From an uncultured Tateyamaria sp. (GTDB lineage: Bacteria; Pseudomonadota; Alphaproteobacteria; Rhodobacterales; Rhodobacteraceae): a DNA stretch of 64,000 nt. A model generated the notes under the pieces. The model had not been told where the DNA came from, made no database searches, and saw only the letters and a list, made by a program, of their open reading frames with translations. A program made the position numbers and the translations under genes. Below are positions 17,381 to 25,821 of this stretch, one piece after another. The stretch lies in the NCBI RefSeq assembly GCF_947503705.1, contig NZ_CANNES010000009.1, positions 1-64,000 on the forward strand. The letters are read 5' to 3'. Within the stretch, counting starts at the first letter, position 1, and each line of letters begins with the position of its first letter.

Positions 17381-18670
17381 CTAACGTCTCATTTGCCGAG
17401 CCAGCAGCATCGCAAGAGCGACGGCTGATGCAAGGCCGAGGGTCCCAAAAATCCAAGCAATATCCACACCTTCCGTCTCGCCGATCGCGCCGAGGACAAG
17501 CAAACCGACCATCGCACCGAGTTGTTTCAGGAGCGACTGGACCGAAAGGATCGTAGAGCGACGGTTGTCCGGCGCATGAGCGTGCAGGATGCTTGCGGCA
17601 GGAGATTCTGAAAGCCCGAGCACCACGGAAAAAATGAGGAATATGGCGATAAACCCAATAAGCGACGCCTGCAGGGCGAGCGCGATTTGACAGACGATCA
17701 GCGCTGCAAGTACCGTCGCAAGCGTCACCGCGTGACGGCGACCAAACAGGCGACCCACCCGTCCAGCGAGGCTCGCGCCCACTGCAATCGCCAAAAAATA
17801 TCCTGCAGTCAAAAGTCCCACTATGGCCGCCGGGCGTTCGGGATCGAGCATGGTTTGCACGACGGTGGGCCAGAGCACCTCGACCGGATTGGTGGCGAAG
17901 AGCATGAGGGTCAGGATCGCGAGAAGCAGGAGGAGCGCACGGTGTGAGATCGCAAGCCGGGCACCATCGATGATCGTGCTCGGCACGGCGCGTATCTCAC
18001 GCAGAACGACAGCACCATACATCGGGCGCGCCGGTTCCCGGACCAAAAGGACCGTGTACACAATCACGCCCAGCGTGAGCAAAATTCCAGCAGCGTACGA
18101 CACGTCATAGACTGTGCGGCCAACCAATGGGTCGGACGGATCATTCCCAGCGACGAGGCCAGGTAGGAATCCGCCCACAATCGCGCCAAATCCGAGACCG
18201 GCGAAGTTTGCGGTCTGAGCGCGCGCGAGAAGGGGCTGGATTTCGACACCGGGCGCGCGTGCATGCAGTTCTTCGACATACCAAGCGTCCAGCGTTCCCG
18301 ACCGCAAGGCACGCCCCAAGCCGACCAATGCGAAAGACGCGGCCAGCGGCCAGAACGCGGCGGATGTTATGAACACAGTGGAGGCCATCAGGCTCGCAAC
18401 TGTCGCGATCAGAAAGACCGGCTTGCGCCCTACGCCATCGGCCAACCCGCCAAACGGCAATTCAGCGATCATGGCGACTGCGGCGTAGACGGCAAAGAGC
18501 GCGCCAATCTCACCAACACCCAAGCCGCGTCCTTGAAGGGCAAGAGCCGTTACGGCAACGATCACGCCCATGGCAAAACGGTCCAGAAACTGGTGTCCTT
18601 GAAAGAGATAGACATGCCGACGCACGGGCGTCGGCAGCTTTGCGAAGGGTAAATCTATATCGGACATCAT
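17381..18670 (-). CDS. Major facilitator superfamily transporter, 429 aa
   Basis: Twelve predicted membrane helices. The MFS signature loop between helices 2 and 3 reads GGLADGVGRKPVF, and a matching loop in the second half reads GRVGRLFGRRHAV. The N-terminal part has QFLDRFAMG, as in multidrug-type proton-coupled exporters. The substrate cannot be predicted. It is monocistronic, flanked on both sides by repeat-rich intergenic DNA. Confidence 0.9.
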   Translation of the reverse strand: MMSDIDLPFAKLPTPVRRHVYLFQGHQFLDRFAMGVIVAVTALALQGRGLGVGEIGALFAVYAAVAMIAELPFGGLADGVGRKPVFLIATVASLMASTVFITSAAFWPLAASFALVGLGRALRSGTLDAWYVEELHARAPGVEIQPLLARAQTANFAGLGFGAIVGGFLPGLVAGNDPSDPLVGRTVYDVSYAAGILLTLGVIVYTVLLVREPARPMYGAVVLREIRAVPSTIIDGARLAISHRALLLLLAILTLMLFATNPVEVLWPTVVQTMLDPERPAAIVGLLTAGYFLAIAVGASLAGRVGRLFGRRHAVTLATVLAALIVCQIALALQASLIGFIAIFLIFSVVLGLSESPAASILHAHAPDNRRSTILSVQSLLKQLGAMVGLLVLGAIGETEGVDIAWIFGTLGLASAVALAMLLARQMRR

Positions 18671-18732
18671 ATCTTGGAACGTCAGTCACAACGGAACAAA
18701 GCGCAATGGCCATTGCAGCACATTCCGTCGAA

Positions 18733-18924
18733 GCGGACATTTGTGCAGGACGCAGCGTTGGTACGTGTGGGCTCGCAGCCGCCATCGGATGCGGCGCAGC
18801 ATCTGCTCATCTTGGCCTCGGCGCGACGACGCGAGCGGCCCATAAAAGACATTCAGCGCCCAAGTGGGTTTTTGCAGTCGCAGCCCGCATACCCGCCATT
18901 GCGCAGTCGCCTTTGAATGTCTGC
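18733..18924. repeat. Possible MITE-like repeat, about 190 bp
   Basis: The element is bounded by GCGGACATTT (18733-18742) and its near complement GAATGTCTGC (18915-18924), 8 of 10 matched. Between them are several GCAGC/GACATT-rich segments (AAAAGACATTCAGCGC near 18845). It has no coding potential. Related fragments occur at 17030-17290. I recall similar GGACATT...AATGTCC intergenic repeats as common in Rhodobacterales, but that needs checking. Confidence 0.4.
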
Positions 18925-19054
18925 AAAGTATTTGAGGATCACCCGCAACCGCAGGGCGACGCGGCGTTTTGATGGTAAAGCGGACTTTAACTGCGCACTC
19001 CTTTTGATTTCTTGTTTTGATGCTTATCTTAGAGAAATTGCTTGGAGGATCAGA

Positions 19055-19402
19055 ATGGCACTAGTGATGGACATGGATGCGCAGAAGGCCGAGCTTTTGT
19101 TGCGTTCCGCCCTACTGGACGATGCGAGCAACATTGGAGAACGGCTGGCCGCATTAAGTGCCGACATCCGCGTTGAAGATGATGGCGAAGCGTGGATAAC
19201 GCTGGACATGGACCTTTGGCCCGAGGACAAAGATTCCCCACAGGCCGAGGCAATTGCAAAAATGCTTTGGCTGGAAATTGACTGGTCTTCGACCTCAGGA
19301 ACATTTCCGTTCGCATGGCCTGGTCTTGGTGAGCACTCGGACAAAACGACGACTTATTTCAAGATGGTACTTGATGCCTACGGTGGGCAGAAACCTGGCT
19401 AG
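19055..19402 (+). CDS. Hypothetical protein, 115 aa
   Basis: Small soluble protein. A Leu/Ala-rich helical N-terminal half is followed by acidic strands (DDGEAWITLDMDLWPEDKDS) and an aromatic C-terminus. I do not recognise the family. The ATG at 19055 has TTGGAGGA eight bases upstream, so the longer frame starting at 18917 is not used. It converges on the STAND ATPase gene (19534-23598) with a 130-base gap. Confidence 0.55.
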   Translation: MALVMDMDAQKAELLLRSALLDDASNIGERLAALSADIRVEDDGEAWITLDMDLWPEDKDSPQAEAIAKMLWLEIDWSSTSGTFPFAWPGLGEHSDKTTTYFKMVLDAYGGQKPG

Positions 19403-19533
19403 GGCGCCCAACGTTTGGCCCTTTGTCGACATTCATGCACTTGACCCAATGCTGCGGTGCGGCCCGTCAAAGGGGAACCACTCCCGGGGAAGCTCAGAGC
19501 AAAGGCAGTCCATAAAAACACACTTCGGCCCGT

Positions 19534-22500
19534 TTATTTTACATTCTCTCGCATTTGGTTCAATATGCCTTGGGCTTCACTGGCGTTGTTTATGGCAAGC
19601 ATTGGCAAAAATGCAGCCAGCAACTCTATTGCGAAAGAGGTAGATGGGTTGCGAGCCTCGGCAAGCGCGGCATTCACTTGTTCCTCGTGCAAGCCTGGCC
19701 GATTCAGTCGAAATCTCTGGCGTTCCCATACGAAAGTCCATCTTTGCACTAACCATGCACAAACTGCGGAGCCTGCTAGTCTAAATTCTTGCGAATGCTC
19801 TGCGATCTGAAGTGTTTTGAGCGCCAGAACGAATACCTGAATGGGCGAGAGCTTTTCAGAACTAACAGCGGCATCGACTGCTTGCCGCAACCAATCTGCC
19901 ATGTTTGAATAAAAGCAATTTTGTTGCCCCGGTGTTGATAGCCGATCAAGCACTTCAGGCTCGACAAAAAAACCAGAGCTTTCACGACACAATTCTATCA
20001 AGCAAGAGATTTTTTTGGTTTGATTATTGAAAACGCACAATGCTGCAAATAGCAAAGTTTGGCGTGCTGAATGATCTTGCATGGACTTCTGCTGATCGAG
20101 TGTCGCCGCTCGCATGGAGCCAAATGTCACCGCTTCAATGTTAAATGAGTCTTGCGGAATGTCGCATTGCTGCAAAAAAGCACCTGTAGTTGTCAAAGAG
20201 CGCATAGCATCATCGAACGCACCCAAATCCAATGCAGAAAAAGCCTTATGCATTTTCGCAGAGGTGAAAAGCAGTTCACCTTCCCGGACTTCACCTTTGG
20301 GCAACAGAGCATACAAATTGGTGGTTATCCCAACATCTAGCTCTGAAAAACATTCGACGCGGGCAAGCATGTACCAGGCCATTTCTATCGGCATAATCAT
20401 TTGTTGACCGATGTCTTTGTGGGGCTCCGGTTGGCTGACCATACCGGGATAAATGCGCGTTTCTTCACCATCACGGATATATTTCTGAACGCCTGTTGCA
20501 TCCTGCTCCAACCAAAGCAAAAGATGCCTAACGACAGCGTGGCAGTGAGCCGTACGCAAACTCCGGTCTGGGGGAAATTTGGTTACTTGGCCGAGCACGA
20601 CAGCAAAATCCCTTAAACATGTTTCCCTGTCTCCGCCCAACCAGCTTGCCAGTGCGGCATCGGCTAAGAGACCGACGTGCATAGGTTCCATGTCTTCGAC
20701 TTTACTTGTGTTCGCGGCTTCACTTGCGAACAGATAGTACTTGCGAGCAAGTTCGTACTGGCCCTCATTTTCCGCGCTGATTGCCGCTTGTCGCCCAAAA
20801 AAGGCTTTCTCCACGGGATTGAGCGAAGACTCGTTTTCGACCAGCATGTTAGCCACGGTGAGGCTGGCCGCGTGATCACCAGAAAGAAAAAGCACCTTCG
20901 CCTTTTCCCTTACCAACTCAGAGTTGGTTTCACCGTATTCGGTCAGCCCGCGTTCAATGGCATCGAGAGCACCTTGCTTGTCTGATCCATACTCATTTAG
21001 GATTGTGGACTGGTACTTGCAGCAGCAAACGGCAAGATCAACGTACCCCCAAGATATCGCCATTTCTTCCAAGCGCTGGAATAATGGCGCATGTACTTTT
21101 GCTTCAATTGTGTCCGCCTCGTGTTCTGCCAGCCACGCCGTAGAAACCAGCATATCGATTTCAAAGTCATTGTGCCGGTAGGCTTTCAAAAGTGTATCGC
21201 GGAAGTCCGCCGAGCATTGATGCAGAAAGCCAAACACACCTTCAAGATCGTCGAGCGTTTTCAAGCTGCGACATTGATTCAAGAACATGAAACCAGCAAC
21301 AGTTACCCCATCCATCTCTTGTTTAATGAAGCTCTCTCGAATTTCACTCGGGAGATTGTTGTCAGCTAAAAGGGCATCGAGTTTAACAATGATGTCGGTG
21401 AACTTTGCGCCCAAAGACTGCTTAGGCGTGATGAGAAGCAACTTGACGTAGATCATTAAATCTAGGGATGATCCGCGCTGCACTGGTTGGACAGCCTGCC
21501 CCTCTAGCTCAAACCGTTCATGGATATCCCAGAACCTCAAGCTGCTATCAGACTGCTGACTTGCCAGAAGCAATTGTGCACCTCGTAACATATGGCTCAC
21601 GGCTGGATCACTAGAATAAGCAGCTTGATCCGTTCTCATAAGAGTGAGGCTGTCTATGTGCGGTGCCAACGCTTCTAGGTCTTCATGATCCGCGCCGAAG
21701 ATCATCATGCACAGTTTCAGGAGTGCATCTTCATTACCTGCGACCCAAGCGGAAAACATGGCAGCGTTAACCTCACTGCCGTCAAATACGTTGCCTTGCG
21801 TAAGTGAGGCAGCAATGGCGTGGTGGATTTCTTTTTGCTCGGAATCGCTTAGGTTCTTTGTCGCGAAATTTGAAAGCAATGGTGATAGGTAGAACCTATC
21901 TGTCGCGTGTTGGTCTATCCAAGTTCCCGTAAGGCTATCGAAAACCGTCCCTGCATCGGAGAATGCGGGGGCCAAATGGGCCAAATCCAAAGCCAGCTTT
22001 CGTTTGAAACCTCCAATCTTAAGCGACAGTCTTTCCAACAAGTGCCGCGCGGTCTGCGGCAATTCTTCCAGCAAGCGTTGCCGCGTTATTCGCCTGACCT
22101 CCTCGACCTCCGGGTTGCCGACAAAAAGAGAATTTAGCGATGCCAATTCTGAGCTGGGCCACTCGGAGGTTTGCATACTTTGGATAGCAGCCACAGCCAA
22201 TTGAGGATGCCCGCCCCCAGAGATTAGATGGATATACTTTGCCCAGTTTCGTGATTTGACCCCCAAGCCCACCAAAATCTCTAAGATATCGTCCTCAGTA
22301 AAGTCACTAGTTTGGATACACACATCCGAACTGAGATTTTGGTCAAAAAGAAAATTGGCTGATGCCCTCCTAGGAGATGTGATGGTGACTGGCATTGAGG
22401 AATATTCGGCAGAAGCGAACACATACGCCAAATTTTCAGAAACGGTTGAAGTTAGCTCGCATTCCAGATCGTCTATTGTAAGTCCAGCGATCTGTGCGTG

Positions 22501-23598
22501 TAGAAGTTGACCGGCGATGTCTTCCAGAGCTCTAGCTACAAAATCAGCTCCTTTGCCTCGAAAGTTTACGGTGGCCCAATCTCCACCCCAGGCCTTAGCC
22601 GCTGCTCTCGCCGCGATAGTCTTGCCCATACCAGCGCCGCCGAAAATCCAGCACAAGCCTCGTTCTCTGGTGGTTTTGGTGATTTGCCCCATAAACTCTT
22701 CCCTAGACGCTAGCGCCTTGGGGATTTGGGCTGTATCAGCAGGACGCGGGGTCAATTCGGTTTTGTTTGACAGACGACCATCTGTCGGCACAACCGCAGC
22801 AAGCGCTTTGTTGATCAGCATGTTTTGCTGTTCAAGTTGATCACGACGCTGAACAACATGCGAGGCCGTCTCGAGAATTTCTTCAAGCGCATTTCGATCC
22901 ACGCAGCGATCATTTCGATCTGGCTCGGTCGCGACACGCAAAAGTTCCATCACGATACTCGAGACACAATTTTTTGCTTGGGTGTAAACGCCGCCTCGCT
23001 CAATGAGTAGTTTTGACACGTTAGCTTTTAATAGCTTTTCGAGTTGTTGGCTGTCCGGCGCGCCACAATCAAAGTGCACTCGTGCAAGCAGGTGAGCCCT
23101 CAGGTAGTCGTCGGAACTCTCGTTGATAAATGTATGAGTGCGGGTATCGAGATTTTTTCGACCCAATAGATTGCGAAGTTCCGAAAGGTCTCCAAAATTT
23201 GCAAGGCGTCGCCACTCTTGCAGTGTGGGCTTTCCGTCTATTTGATCTTCTGTTTTGCGCTCCAAACCAACGGTTGAAGTCGTTAGGTACCGCAAAGACA
23301 CTTGCAGCATGGGATTGTCGAGATGAAGTTCGACATAGCTGTCTATAGCGGCCAAAACGCCGGGCGAGTTTATCGTCACCCTGCTGCTTGTTTCCTTGAC
23401 CTGAACGGCTTTCAATGCATTGCCAGCGGCCATCAGATAATCTTCAGAGACTTCTAGCCAAATGACACCCTCAGGTGATCCCTTTATCCAAGCAAGGGCT
23501 GACTGATAGATCTGATAAACGTAGCCGCTTAGCGCGGCTACAGCGTCTCTCTTTGTCGTGCCTTTCGGGGGGAGGGCTGCCAAATATTTTCCGATCAA
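19534..23598 (-). CDS. STAND ATPase with N-terminal nuclease-like domain (Avs-type antiphage protein), 1354 aa
   Basis: Three parts are visible. Residues about 15-120 look like a Cap4/DUF4297-type PD-(D/E)XK nuclease: RDAVAALSGYVYQIYQSAL, then VIWLEVSED (Glu49) and AVQVKET (Gln66, Lys68). Residues about 295-480 form a STAND P-loop ATPase: Walker A IFGGAGMGKT (318-327), Walker B-like LTIDDLE (373-379), sensor TITSPRR and the GGGHPQL element (461-467). The long C-terminal part (about 500-1354) is helical and repeat-like, consistent with TPR sensor repeats. The order effector-STAND-TPR and the size are those of Avs proteins, which recognise phage proteins and then degrade DNA. The start is TTG at 23598; no ATG keeps the nuclease domain. 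It stands alone, beside a Fic gene. Family membership is inferred from architecture. Confidence 0.7.
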   Translation of the reverse strand: MIGKYLAALPPKGTTKRDAVAALSGYVYQIYQSALAWIKGSPEGVIWLEVSEDYLMAAGNALKAVQVKETSSRVTINSPGVLAAIDSYVELHLDNPMLQVSLRYLTTSTVGLERKTEDQIDGKPTLQEWRRLANFGDLSELRNLLGRKNLDTRTHTFINESSDDYLRAHLLARVHFDCGAPDSQQLEKLLKANVSKLLIERGGVYTQAKNCVSSIVMELLRVATEPDRNDRCVDRNALEEILETASHVVQRRDQLEQQNMLINKALAAVVPTDGRLSNKTELTPRPADTAQIPKALASREEFMGQITKTTRERGLCWIFGGAGMGKTIAARAAAKAWGGDWATVNFRGKGADFVARALEDIAGQLLHAQIAGLTIDDLECELTSTVSENLAYVFASAEYSSMPVTITSPRRASANFLFDQNLSSDVCIQTSDFTEDDILEILVGLGVKSRNWAKYIHLISGGGHPQLAVAAIQSMQTSEWPSSELASLNSLFVGNPEVEEVRRITRQRLLEELPQTARHLLERLSLKIGGFKRKLALDLAHLAPAFSDAGTVFDSLTGTWIDQHATDRFYLSPLLSNFATKNLSDSEQKEIHHAIAASLTQGNVFDGSEVNAAMFSAWVAGNEDALLKLCMMIFGADHEDLEALAPHIDSLTLMRTDQAAYSSDPAVSHMLRGAQLLLASQQSDSSLRFWDIHERFELEGQAVQPVQRGSSLDLMIYVKLLLITPKQSLGAKFTDIIVKLDALLADNNLPSEIRESFIKQEMDGVTVAGFMFLNQCRSLKTLDDLEGVFGFLHQCSADFRDTLLKAYRHNDFEIDMLVSTAWLAEHEADTIEAKVHAPLFQRLEEMAISWGYVDLAVCCCKYQSTILNEYGSDKQGALDAIERGLTEYGETNSELVREKAKVLFLSGDHAASLTVANMLVENESSLNPVEKAFFGRQAAISAENEGQYELARKYYLFASEAANTSKVEDMEPMHVGLLADAALASWLGGDRETCLRDFAVVLGQVTKFPPDRSLRTAHCHAVVRHLLLWLEQDATGVQKYIRDGEETRIYPGMVSQPEPHKDIGQQMIMPIEMAWYMLARVECFSELDVGITTNLYALLPKGEVREGELLFTSAKMHKAFSALDLGAFDDAMRSLTTTGAFLQQCDIPQDSFNIEAVTFGSMRAATLDQQKSMQDHSARQTLLFAALCVFNNQTKKISCLIELCRESSGFFVEPEVLDRLSTPGQQNCFYSNMADWLRQAVDAAVSSEKLSPIQVFVLALKTLQIAEHSQEFRLAGSAVCAWLVQRWTFVWERQRFRLNRPGLHEEQVNAALAEARNPSTSFAIELLAAFLPMLAINNASEAQGILNQMRENVK

Positions 23599-23911
23599 AA
23601 GTAGTTCTCGAGAGCCTACAACTTGTGGGCGTCAATTCAAGCCGAACTCCAAATGAACGGACATAACCTATTGCCAAAAGGGAAAGAGCATTTCTCGCTT
23701 GGCGTGCCGAACGAGGCCGAAGGTCGGCACCTATTGCCGCGACGTCCGCTTTGTGTGTTTGGAACTGGTTTGTCTCGCACTTGCGGCGAAAGTCGGCTTT
23801 CCGCCCTCTCTTCGGGCAAATCCAAGTTTCGGTGTCAGCAACGCTGCAACAGGAAGTATTTCAAAGACACGACGTGTAGGCGTATTCGAAAGTTTTTCAT
23901 ATCTGCTTGGG
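23599..23911. other. Intergenic region between Fic and STAND genes
   Basis: About 310 bases downstream of the Fic stop and upstream of the STAND gene. It should contain the STAND promoter. A long plus-strand frame crosses it and runs antisense through the Fic gene, but it is not protein-like. No terminator hairpin with a U-run was seen. Confidence 0.35.
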
Positions 23912-25012
23912 TTACACGTTCAACCAGTACCGCGTGTACCGGCGTTCGCCAGTGCGTGTGACCGCACCCATTTCAACGAGGTCCTGCAAGTCTCGGGTCG
24001 CCGTCGCCCGCGACGTCCCAGTGATCGAAATATAGTTCTCCGCACTCAGGCCACCTTTGAACCCGTCAGGCCCTTCCCGGAACATGCGCTCGATTACCTT
24101 GGCCTGCCTTTTATTCAACGCGTCGCGATACTGGTCGTAGAAATGCGCCTTTGCAATGAAGAAGCCCACGCGGTCCAAGGTAACCTGCTGCGCTTCCAGA
24201 ACTGCCTCTGCGAACCAGACCAGCCAAGGCGTGACATCTAGCGTTTTCTGGTGCCGCTCAAGCTGATCGTAGTAGTCCTTCCGCTTTCGCTCGATGGTGA
24301 AGGCGAGCGCGATGAGGCTCGGCTGCCCAATGTTCTGAGCCAGGGACTTTTCGGCCAGGGCCCGACCCAAGCGACCATTCCCGTCCTCAAATGGATGGAT
24401 GCTTTCGAAGTAGAGATGACTCAGGCCCGCGCGCGTCAATGCCAGCAAAGGCTTTTCCGCATCCGGCCCTGTCCGGTTGAACCAGTCGACATACCGTTCC
24501 ATCTCATCCGGAACCTTCGCAGATGGCGGGGCCTCAAAATGCACGACCGGACGATCAACACGACCCGAGACAATCTGCATGGCATCTTCGTGCTGCCGAT
24601 AGGGCCCGATGGCCTCCAAGCGCTTATCGAATGACAAGAGCATCTCGTGCCACCGAAACAGCGTTTCGTGCGTGAGAGGCTCGGCATAGGTCGAGTAAAC
24701 ATCGACCATCATCTCTGCCACGCCCTGCTCTCTGGGTTTGTTCGGATAGCTGTCCGGTTCCAATCCGAGATTTCGGCGAAGCGAGGATTGCACACTGCGT
24801 CGGTCCAGCATCTCACCCTCAATGGCGCTGGTTTTCATGGCCTCATCACTCAGCAGGTCGATGCGGAGTTGATCACGCTCTGCCGAATTGACATGCTGAA
24901 CGGCACCAAGAACTTCGCCTGACGACAGCAGGAACCGCTGCTCGAGTGGCGCAAGCTCTGCGTCGTCGTACCGGAAATCCGGCCAACCGGGGACCTGCCA
25001 GTTCCATGCCAT
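23912..25012 (-). CDS. Fic-family protein (class II) with C-terminal winged helix, 366 aa
   Basis: Fic proteins transfer AMP (or other nucleotides) to target hydroxyls. The catalytic motif is HPFEDGNGRLGR, complete with the His. The N-terminal inhibitory helix carries TSAIEGE, matching (S/T)xxxE(G/N) of class II Fic proteins, whose Glu blocks ATP until relieved. A DUF4172-like N-terminus (WNWQVPGWPDF) precedes it, and a winged-helix domain (SITGTSRATATRDLQDLVEMGAV) ends the protein. The latter suggests DNA binding, and three copies of GAGtTATAGAA lie directly before the start codon, so autoregulation is likely. It sits next to the STAND ATPase in a defence-like region. Confidence 0.93.
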   Translation of the reverse strand: MAWNWQVPGWPDFRYDDAELAPLEQRFLLSSGEVLGAVQHVNSAERDQLRIDLLSDEAMKTSAIEGEMLDRRSVQSSLRRNLGLEPDSYPNKPREQGVAEMMVDVYSTYAEPLTHETLFRWHEMLLSFDKRLEAIGPYRQHEDAMQIVSGRVDRPVVHFEAPPSAKVPDEMERYVDWFNRTGPDAEKPLLALTRAGLSHLYFESIHPFEDGNGRLGRALAEKSLAQNIGQPSLIALAFTIERKRKDYYDQLERHQKTLDVTPWLVWFAEAVLEAQQVTLDRVGFFIAKAHFYDQYRDALNKRQAKVIERMFREGPDGFKGGLSAENYISITGTSRATATRDLQDLVEMGAVTRTGERRYTRYWLNV

Positions 25013-25078
25013 GAGTTATAGAACTCCTTTCTATAGCTCACATATAGACCATTTTTGAGTTATAGAAGTCAATTCTAT
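25013..25078. promoter_or_regulatory. Fic promoter with repeated GAGTTATAGAA operator
   Basis: GAGTTATAGAA occurs at 25013-25023 and again at 25057-25067, and inverted as TTCTATAGCTC at 25029-25039 (10 of 11). A partial inverted TTCTAT is at 25073-25078. The first copy touches the Fic start codon and the AAAGGAG ribosome binding site lies within the array. This is the expected layout of an autorepressor site for the winged helix of the Fic protein. Confidence 0.6.
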
Positions 25079-25141
25079 GCCTCACGGCGAGAACGCCGTG
25101 TAGCAACCTGATACCCGTGGACCTCAATTCGTCATAAGCGG

Positions 25142-25178
25142 CCGACTGATTGAAAGTCAGAGCCCGACCGATTGAAAG
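25142..25178. repeat. Two direct repeats CCGACYGATTGAAAG
   Basis: CCGACTGATTGAAAG (25142-25156) and CCGACCGATTGAAAG (25164-25178) are 22 bases apart start to start. They lie between the Fic promoter and the 3' end of the ScpB-like gene. Their function is unknown; two turns of helix apart would suit a DNA-binding protein. Confidence 0.35.
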
Positions 25179-25221
25179 CGGGCGGCGTTACGTTTCCGAA
25201 GTTTACTGCATATTTCGGACA

Positions 25222-25821
25222 TCAAGGCTTCGATAGCTCCAGCTCCGGCAAGTCCCGCAGGCTCTGCAGATCAAACATCGTCAGAAACGTCTCCGTCGTC
25301 ACGAAGGTATGCGGCGCGCCGGGGCGCGGCGACCGCGGACCGCTGGCGATCAAGTCCTTGTACCGAAGCCGGGACAGCAAATCACGACTTACCTCCTTCC
25401 CGAAGATATCGGCGAGTCCAGCCCGGTCGATCGGCTGGTGATAAGCGATGGCGCAGAGTACCCCCATCTCCATTTCAGTGAAAGCCAGGGACTGGTCTGC
25501 AAGATCGGCGGCAGCCTTGATCGCGTCCGCAAACTGCGTCCGAGTGCGGAACATCCAGCCGCCAGCCACCTGCGCGAGTTCGTAGGGACGACCGGTCAGC
25601 TCGGCTTGAATGGCCTCGATCAGCATCTCGACCGAGGCCCCCTGCCCCACCACGCGGGCCAGATCGTCGCGGCCGACCGGCGACGCACTCGCGAAGAGCA
25701 CCGCTTCGATCCGCCCCATCCATTCGCGCCAGCGCAGCTCCTGTGGCAGGTCGTCGAGCTCCCGGTCAAAGACGGCGCCGCCTTCCTCCGCCGGTTTCCG
25801 TTTCCTGGTCGCAACATTCAT
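25222..25821 (-). CDS. ScpB-like protein, accessory copy, 199 aa
   Basis: Two winged-helix domains as in ScpB, the kleisin-associated subunit of the SMC condensin. The matching blocks are RIEAVLFASASPVGRDDLARVV, YELAQVAGGWMFRTRTQFA and MGVLCAIAYHQPIDRAGLADIFGK. The canonical scpB is normally next to scpA; here the partner is a DUF1403 gene that overlaps it by ATGA (25818-25821). This is therefore a second, accessory ScpB-like protein of mobile DNA, and its partner could be DUF1403 rather than ScpA. Confidence 0.8.
   Translation of the reverse strand: MNVATRKRKPAEEGGAVFDRELDDLPQELRWREWMGRIEAVLFASASPVGRDDLARVVGQGASVEMLIEAIQAELTGRPYELAQVAGGWMFRTRTQFADAIKAAADLADQSLAFTEMEMGVLCAIAYHQPIDRAGLADIFGKEVSRDLLSRLRYKDLIASGPRSPRPGAPHTFVTTETFLTMFDLQSLRDLPELELSKP

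Noticed and set aside
23699-24241. 180-codon plus-strand frame
   Set aside because: Antisense to the Fic gene, without protein-like composition.
25142-25178. Direct repeats CCGACYGATTGAAAG as the start of a CRISPR array
   Set aside because: Only two copies, 22 bases apart, with no further repeats on either side.
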